Shown here piece by piece: positions 42,576-46,722 of a stretch of 46,722 bases of DNA. The translations under genes were made by a program, and so were the position numbers. This stretch comes from Planctomycetota bacterium (GTDB taxonomy: Bacteria > Planctomycetota > J058): contig JAESQQ010000184.1 of NCBI GenBank assembly GCA_016765095.1, positions 1 to 46,722 of the forward strand, written 5' to 3'. The notes under the pieces were generated by a model that searched no databases, was not told the DNA's origin, and saw only the letters and a list, made by a program, of their open reading frames with translations. Positions within the stretch are counted from its first letter, which is position 1. Each line of letters opens with the position of its first letter.

Positions 42576-44663
42576 ATGAGACACACGCAGCGCAGACGAC
42601 TCGCCATGGCCGGGCTGGCCACTCTCCTTGTCTGTGGCTGCAGAAGCTCTGTTGACGACGCCCCTGCGCACGCCGGGGAAGAGTCCCGAGGCGAGCTCGA
42701 CGAGCTGGGAGGCCTGATCGTTGAACCTCGAGCGCTGCCCAGGGGAGCGATCGCGCGCCTGGGGACCTCCGCCCTGGGCTCGGGTGGGTATGGGCTGGCT
42801 TTCTCTCACGGAGACCGTGTCCTCTGGTCCCGTGGAGGGAGCGAGTACTCCCCCCAAGCATTCGAGTTGACCTCGGGGCGCGCAGTGCGGATCCCCGGCG
42901 AGCGGACCTGGATGGGGACCCCCATCTTCTCAGCGGACGGAACGGCCTTCGCGGCTCACCTAAAGGGTCACGAGGCTGGGGTCGGCTGTTGGGAGACCGC
43001 AACGGGCAAGCTGCTCGCCGACGTCCGAGACAAGGTGCGCATCGACTCATTCGACCTCTCGAGCGACGGCCGGCTGCTGGCCGTCGCGAGCTCGAGCCTC
43101 GAGACCAGGGTTCGCTCGAGCCGGCAAGTCTTCGAGGTGCTCAGCACCTCCTCGGGCAAGAGGCTCTGGAGAGCTCGCCGCTCAGGAGAGGAGAACTTGC
43201 AGCGCGTGGCCTTCTCGGGTCGAGCCAAAGTCGTAGCTGGCGTCACACGAAAGGGCGCCCTCGCGGTCTACGACGCAAGTGGCGGCGACTTGATCGCGAC
43301 GTCTCCAGCGCCAACCGCCGAGGGCCTCGGGTTTCTTGGCTCGGGGCTCGTCGCTCAAGTGGCTGGCGCTACCAAGACACCCGCTGCGGCGGTGCTCGAG
43401 GCGAACGGCACTTGGACCCTAGTTCCTCTCTCCTTCGCGGGACTCGGCAGCCCACGCTCGTTCGCGGTCTCCCGTGACGGGCGCCACGTGGCCTATGCGC
43501 CGCGCCCGATCGACACCCAGACGCCGGGCACGGTCTTCATTCATGACCTGGCCTCGGGGCAGATCGTCCAGGAGATCCAAGCCCACACCCTTCTCGTCAA
43601 CTCGATGGCCTTCTCAGCAGACGGCCAGACCCTCGCGACCGGCGGAGGCGATCAGTCCGTCAAGCTCTGGCGGGTCGCGACCGGGGAGGACCTCAACCCG
43701 AGCCTCAGGCACTGGTCGTCGGTCACGGACGTGAGCTGGAGCCCCGACGGGAAGGCGATCGCGACCGTGGATCGCAGCGGGACGCTGATCGTGTGGAGCT
43801 CCGAGTCCTTCCAGCCGATACGACGCGTTCAGCCCGAGCCCCTTCAAGTCGCTGAGGCCGGCTCCAGCGCTCTCTCCTGGTCTCCCGACGGGGCCGTCCT
43901 AGCGCTCTCGCTGAGCGGGTCCTCCGGCACTCGACTCAACGCGCGCGTCGACAGCGTTTGGCTCTTCGAGACCAAACCCTGGAGAGCGCGCGCGCCCTTG
44001 CCTGGGTTTGGAAAAACAGCGCCGGGATCCCTCGAGTTCAGCGCCGGTAGTCGGGAGCTGACCTTCGCACCCAGCGCCGGCTTCAAGGCCTGGACCCAGC
44101 GCGTCGACAACTCCACGAGCCCGGTTGAGTCCGCTCGCTACTACCCTCTGGCTGACACGGTCGTCGAGCTCGACGACACCGGGTGGGTCCTTCGCAAGCG
44201 GGGCGGCCCCCAGACTCGCCGATTGCCGGCGAGCCTTCTCGGCGGTGGGGGGAGCGTGGTCCCAAACACCCTCTCGCCCGACGGTCGCCTCGCCGTTCAT
44301 TTCAACGGACGAGGGCAAGAGGACCTGCTTCGAGTCGTTGACCTCGACGCGAAGGGATACGTGATCACCGTCCCTCGTCCAGAGCCTGACGACGGTTTTG
44401 TGCGGGTCACCGACGCGGCCTTCAGCTCGGACGGAGGTCGCTTGGCGGTCAGCTTTAGCAGCGGCGAGATTCGCGTGTGGTCCACGGCCACGGCCTCGGG
44501 GGATCCAGCGAGACCCTTTCAGGCCACAGCCAAAGAGCTCGTCCGCTTCAAGCTCCATCCAGGCCAATACGCGGGGAGGTTGGCGTTCTCACCCGACGGA
44601 ATGAGGTTGGTCACCGGCGGCCTGTGGGGCGCAGTCCACGTCTGGAAGATCCCCGCTGAGTGA
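42576..44663 (+). CDS. WD40 beta-propeller lipoprotein
   Basis: Read from the ATG at 42576 (695 residues), which opens a lipoprotein signal with lipobox VCGC and Cys at about 22. A longer reading from 42534 lacks this signal shape. The mature protein is almost entirely WD40-like blades (for example AFSADGQTLATGGGDQSVKLWRVATGE, DVSWSPDGKAIATVDRSGTLIVWSSE, AFSPDGMRLVTGGLWGAVHVWK). It should be anchored on the outer face of the membrane, and could present a binding surface to the receptor kinases or their ligands; that is inference. Its end is antisense to the tail of the kinase-Sel1 remnant. Confidence 0.85.
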   Translation: MRHTQRRRLAMAGLATLLVCGCRSSVDDAPAHAGEESRGELDELGGLIVEPRALPRGAIARLGTSALGSGGYGLAFSHGDRVLWSRGGSEYSPQAFELTSGRAVRIPGERTWMGTPIFSADGTAFAAHLKGHEAGVGCWETATGKLLADVRDKVRIDSFDLSSDGRLLAVASSSLETRVRSSRQVFEVLSTSSGKRLWRARRSGEENLQRVAFSGRAKVVAGVTRKGALAVYDASGGDLIATSPAPTAEGLGFLGSGLVAQVAGATKTPAAAVLEANGTWTLVPLSFAGLGSPRSFAVSRDGRHVAYAPRPIDTQTPGTVFIHDLASGQIVQEIQAHTLLVNSMAFSADGQTLATGGGDQSVKLWRVATGEDLNPSLRHWSSVTDVSWSPDGKAIATVDRSGTLIVWSSESFQPIRRVQPEPLQVAEAGSSALSWSPDGAVLALSLSGSSGTRLNARVDSVWLFETKPWRARAPLPGFGKTAPGSLEFSAGSRELTFAPSAGFKAWTQRVDNSTSPVESARYYPLADTVVELDDTGWVLRKRGGPQTRRLPASLLGGGGSVVPNTLSPDGRLAVHFNGRGQEDLLRVVDLDAKGYVITVPRPEPDDGFVRVTDAAFSSDGGRLAVSFSSGEIRVWSTATASGDPARPFQATAKELVRFKLHPGQYAGRLAFSPDGMRLVTGGLWGAVHVWKIPAE

Positions 44664-44765
44664 AGGCCTGGATCCAGCAACCGGAGCGAGAGAGGGGGTC
44701 AGGGTCAGCGAGATCAGCGGGGTGAGCGCCCCAGCCGCTCGAGCGCAGCTTTGGACAACTTTCAT

Positions 44766-45319
44766 CACCCCCAGGTTGATCATCCCGTCGGGAACGCCTT
44801 GCTCGGAGATACGGCGATACCACTTGGCGGCCTGAGCCTCGTCCTGGGTCACGCCTTGACCTCGCTCCAGCCTACCCGCCAGGCTGTACATGGCCCTCGC
44901 TAAGCCCTTCTCTGCAGCGCAGCGGCACCACTCCACGGCCAGCGCCTCGTCTTTGGCCACGCCCCGACCCTGCGCCAGCATCAGCCCTAGGTTGTGCATT
45001 GCGTCCGGGACGCCTTGCTCGGCGGCGCGCCGATACCACTCCGCGGCCTGCGCTTCGTCTTTCGTCACGCCAGCACGAGGAAGGGCGCGCCCTGCTCCTC
45101 GCCCTCGTCCAGCAAGCGAACCACGTTGGGGCGGTCGACCTTCGCAAGCGCTCCAGCCTCGCGGTCGAAGCGGGTTCGCTGGTAAGGGGTCGCATCGCGC
45201 CCCTTGAGGAGGACTTTGATCGCGACTTCGCGCCCCGTCTGCGGGTCGCGGCACCGATAGACCGCGCCCATGCCACCGCGACCGAGCTCAGCGAGGACTT
45301 CGTAGCGTCCGATCTGCAC
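44766..45319 (-). pseudogene. Broken Ser/Thr kinase with Sel1 repeats
   Basis: From a GTG at 45319 the first 84 residues are an intact kinase N-lobe (GRYEVLAELGRGGMGAVYRC, VAIKVLL, NVVRLLDEG), ending in PFLVLA at a stop near 45065. In another frame Sel1 repeats follow directly (VTKDEAQAAEWYRRAAEQG, AMHNLGLMLAQGRGVAKDE, AMYSLAGRLERGQGVTQDE), down to about 44766. The kinase C-lobe, membrane helix and linker, several hundred residues in the intact homologue at 18438-20444, are missing. A deletion with a frameshift explains this. Confidence 0.85.
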
Positions 45320-45472
45320 GAAGCCAGACTATCAACCGGCGGGTCTAAGGCGTTCCTACAACGGAACTTGAGAGACGCGCCCCCATTTCGCCCACCAGCG
45401 CTGTGTAGGTCTCTAGAGGGTCGCCCCCCACGAGCCTCCGCCTTCTTCAACGACACCCACCGCGAGTGAATC

Positions 45473-46399
45473 ATGAGCCGTCTCCTAAACCCCTTGGGCT
45501 TCCCTCTCTGGTGCGGGGCTCTCGTCCTCTGCCTCTCGCCCGCCCACGCCCAGGCCTGTGTGACGGAGGAGGCGACCCGAGCGCACTACTTCTACAGAAT
45601 CCGCAGCACGCTCCTCGAGCAAGCCAATCAGCTCACGGTCAGCGGGGCCAGCGTAGGGATCCCCGGGAAGCCCGGGGCTTTCTTCCAGTTGGTCGGCCAA
45701 CTCGCGGATTCAGGCGAGCGGACCGCGTTGCTCGCGCTGATCAAGAGCAAGAACGTCGTCGTGCGGGCTGCCGGAATGTTCGCCCTCGCGAAGAACCACC
45801 CCCAAGAGGCGCTCGTGGCGATCAAGGCCCTCCGAAAGAGCAAGGCTATGGTTCCCCTTCAAATCCAGGGCTGCTCGGTGCTGATCACCACCGAGGGAGA
45901 GCTCGTGAAGGCCTTTCTCGGCAACGCACACCTCCTCACGCCCATGAAAAAGCCCCGATCACTGAGGCAGGTCGCCAAGGCGAAGGGACGCGCCGACACC
46001 GCCCGGGCGGCTCTCGTCAAGGAGGCTGATCAACTGACAGTCAGCGGGGAGGCAGTCGGCCGCGGTAGGCAGCCGGGCCGGTTCTTCAAGCTGGCTTCGC
46101 GTCTCGCCGAGAACGGCGACAAGGCAGCCTTGCTCGCGCTCCTCAACGACGAGCATGTCGTGGTTCGCGCTGCGGGAATGTTCGCCCTCGCCCAAAAGCA
46201 CCCCCAGGACGCTGTGAGGGAGTTGAAGGCCCGCGAAGGGAGCCAAGTCAAGCTCAGGCTGCAGGCTTCCGGCTGCGGCGTTCAGGTCGTCACCGAGGGG
46301 ACGCTCGCGACCCGGTTCCTCCGCAACGCCAACCTCCTCAACTCGCTCCAGCCGCCTCGGCCGCTGGGCGACACTCCGAAGGAGACCAAGAAGCGTTGA
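45473..46399 (+). CDS. Secreted protein with duplicated HEAT-like domain
   Basis: A 308-residue protein with a signal peptide (about 1-27). The mature chain is two copies of one domain, at about 45-157 and 180-292. Both contain (E/K)xAxQLTVSGxxVG, then LLALxxxxxVVVRAAGMFALA, and a GCxVxxxTEGxLxxxFLxNAxLL end; the 12-residue VVVRAAGMFALA is identical in both. The helical pattern resembles HEAT repeats, which bind proteins. No catalytic motif is seen. The ATG lacks a strong ribosome site. Function unknown. Confidence 0.8.
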   Translation: MSRLLNPLGFPLWCGALVLCLSPAHAQACVTEEATRAHYFYRIRSTLLEQANQLTVSGASVGIPGKPGAFFQLVGQLADSGERTALLALIKSKNVVVRAAGMFALAKNHPQEALVAIKALRKSKAMVPLQIQGCSVLITTEGELVKAFLGNAHLLTPMKKPRSLRQVAKAKGRADTARAALVKEADQLTVSGEAVGRGRQPGRFFKLASRLAENGDKAALLALLNDEHVVVRAAGMFALAQKHPQDAVRELKAREGSQVKLRLQASGCGVQVVTEGTLATRFLRNANLLNSLQPPRPLGDTPKETKKR

Positions 46400-46450
46400 G
46401 GCGCGCATAGCGCCACTCGCTGGCGAGGTCTGTCTTGGGGAAGCACACTG

Positions 46451-46633
46451 AGCGAGTGGACACCCAAATCGGCTCTCGGCTCCTACCGGATCCTGCGCGA
46501 GATCGCCCGAGGCGGGATGGGCCGGGTCCTCCTCGCGCAAGACGAGACCCTCGGACGAGAGGTCGCGATCAAGGTCTTGCTCAGCGCACGACACTGCGAG
46601 GAGCACCGACGAAGGCGCTTTGGGTGCAGATGA
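46451..46633 (+). pseudogene. N-lobe fragment of a Ser/Thr kinase, cut off at the right edge
   Basis: The frame reads [20 protein letters not shown], then [18 protein letters not shown], and [11 protein letters not shown], a normal kinase start, then GCR and a TGA at 46631. Sequence after about 46622 no longer matches a kinase, and a different coding strand begins. This looks like a kinase gene interrupted by an insertion or deletion. No start codon with a ribosome site is visible upstream. Confidence 0.8.
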
Positions 46634-46645
46634 CGTGAATCCACC

Positions 46646-46722
46646 TCACGCCGCCTTGCTGGGTGGCTTGGCACCGAAGCTGGGAAGCGGGGACGGTTTG
46701 GCGGCTTGCAGCCGGATCGGAG
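46646..46722 (-). mobile_element. End of an inserted element or gene running in from the right edge
   Basis: A minus-strand frame open at the window edge ends at 46646 with PIRLQAAKPSPLPSFGAKPPSKAA. It begins about 24 bases beyond the break in the kinase, an arrangement seen when a transposase gene ends close to the border of an insertion sequence. The product is too short to assign, so this is a suspicion only. Confidence 0.35.

Overview
The window is a G+C-rich chromosomal segment (my estimate is about 65-68% G+C by eye). It comes from a bacterium that uses many Hanks-type Ser/Thr kinases, secreted and lipid-anchored proteins, and GTG starts. Eight apparently complete kinases sit within about 26 kb. 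Together with a kinase N-lobe fragment, two kinase remnants, formylglycine-generating-enzyme-like (FGE-like) domains, Sel1/TPR/WD40 repeats and a RoxA-like dihaem cytochrome, this suggests Planctomycetota. Myxococcota is the main alternative. I see no rRNA, tRNA, CRISPR array, prophage or plasmid replication gene, so this looks like an accessory region of a chromosome.

Left part (1-6.3 kb): two adjacent PilT-family ATPases. The first is preceded by a (PKKAP)7 repeat and lacks the catalytic Glu and the His box. They are followed by a lipoprotein with a PHP-type metallohydrolase domain and a secreted phospholipase-D-like protein. Next come a kinase C-lobe remnant, a GAF-AAA+-Fis regulator whose AAA+ core is degenerate, and a TraB-family remnant beside strong hairpins (6.3-9.1 kb). 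Then follow a large secreted SH3-domain protein, a 77-residue protein, a RoxA-like dihaem cytochrome c, and a decayed class 3 lipase (9.4-15.4 kb).

Central and right part (15.6-45 kb): a signalling cluster. The kinases share one layout (cytosolic kinase, one membrane helix, outer domain) but have different outer domains: a large uncharacterised helical region, Sel1 repeats, FGE-like folds (two genes), a beta-propeller, TPR+Sel1, and TPR. One kinase is small and soluble, with altered HRD and DFG motifs. It lies directly upstream of a regulator with FHA-like, degenerate GGDEF, GAF, AAA+ and Fis domains, and an FGE-like receptor kinase follows at once. These three genes look like one transcription unit and are the best candidate for a new signalling module: membrane kinases sense the envelope, and a kinase-coupled regulator changes transcription. 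Interspersed are an ECF sigma factor, a TraB-like protein, a PlsC acyltransferase, a VOC protein, a WD40 lipoprotein and several unknown secreted proteins.

Seven gene remnants (two kinases, a kinase N-lobe fragment, TraB, lipase, a phosphodiester glycosidase and a small unassigned one) and several elaborate inverted repeats show repeated duplication and loss. The right edge appears to be a kinase gene cut by an incoming element.
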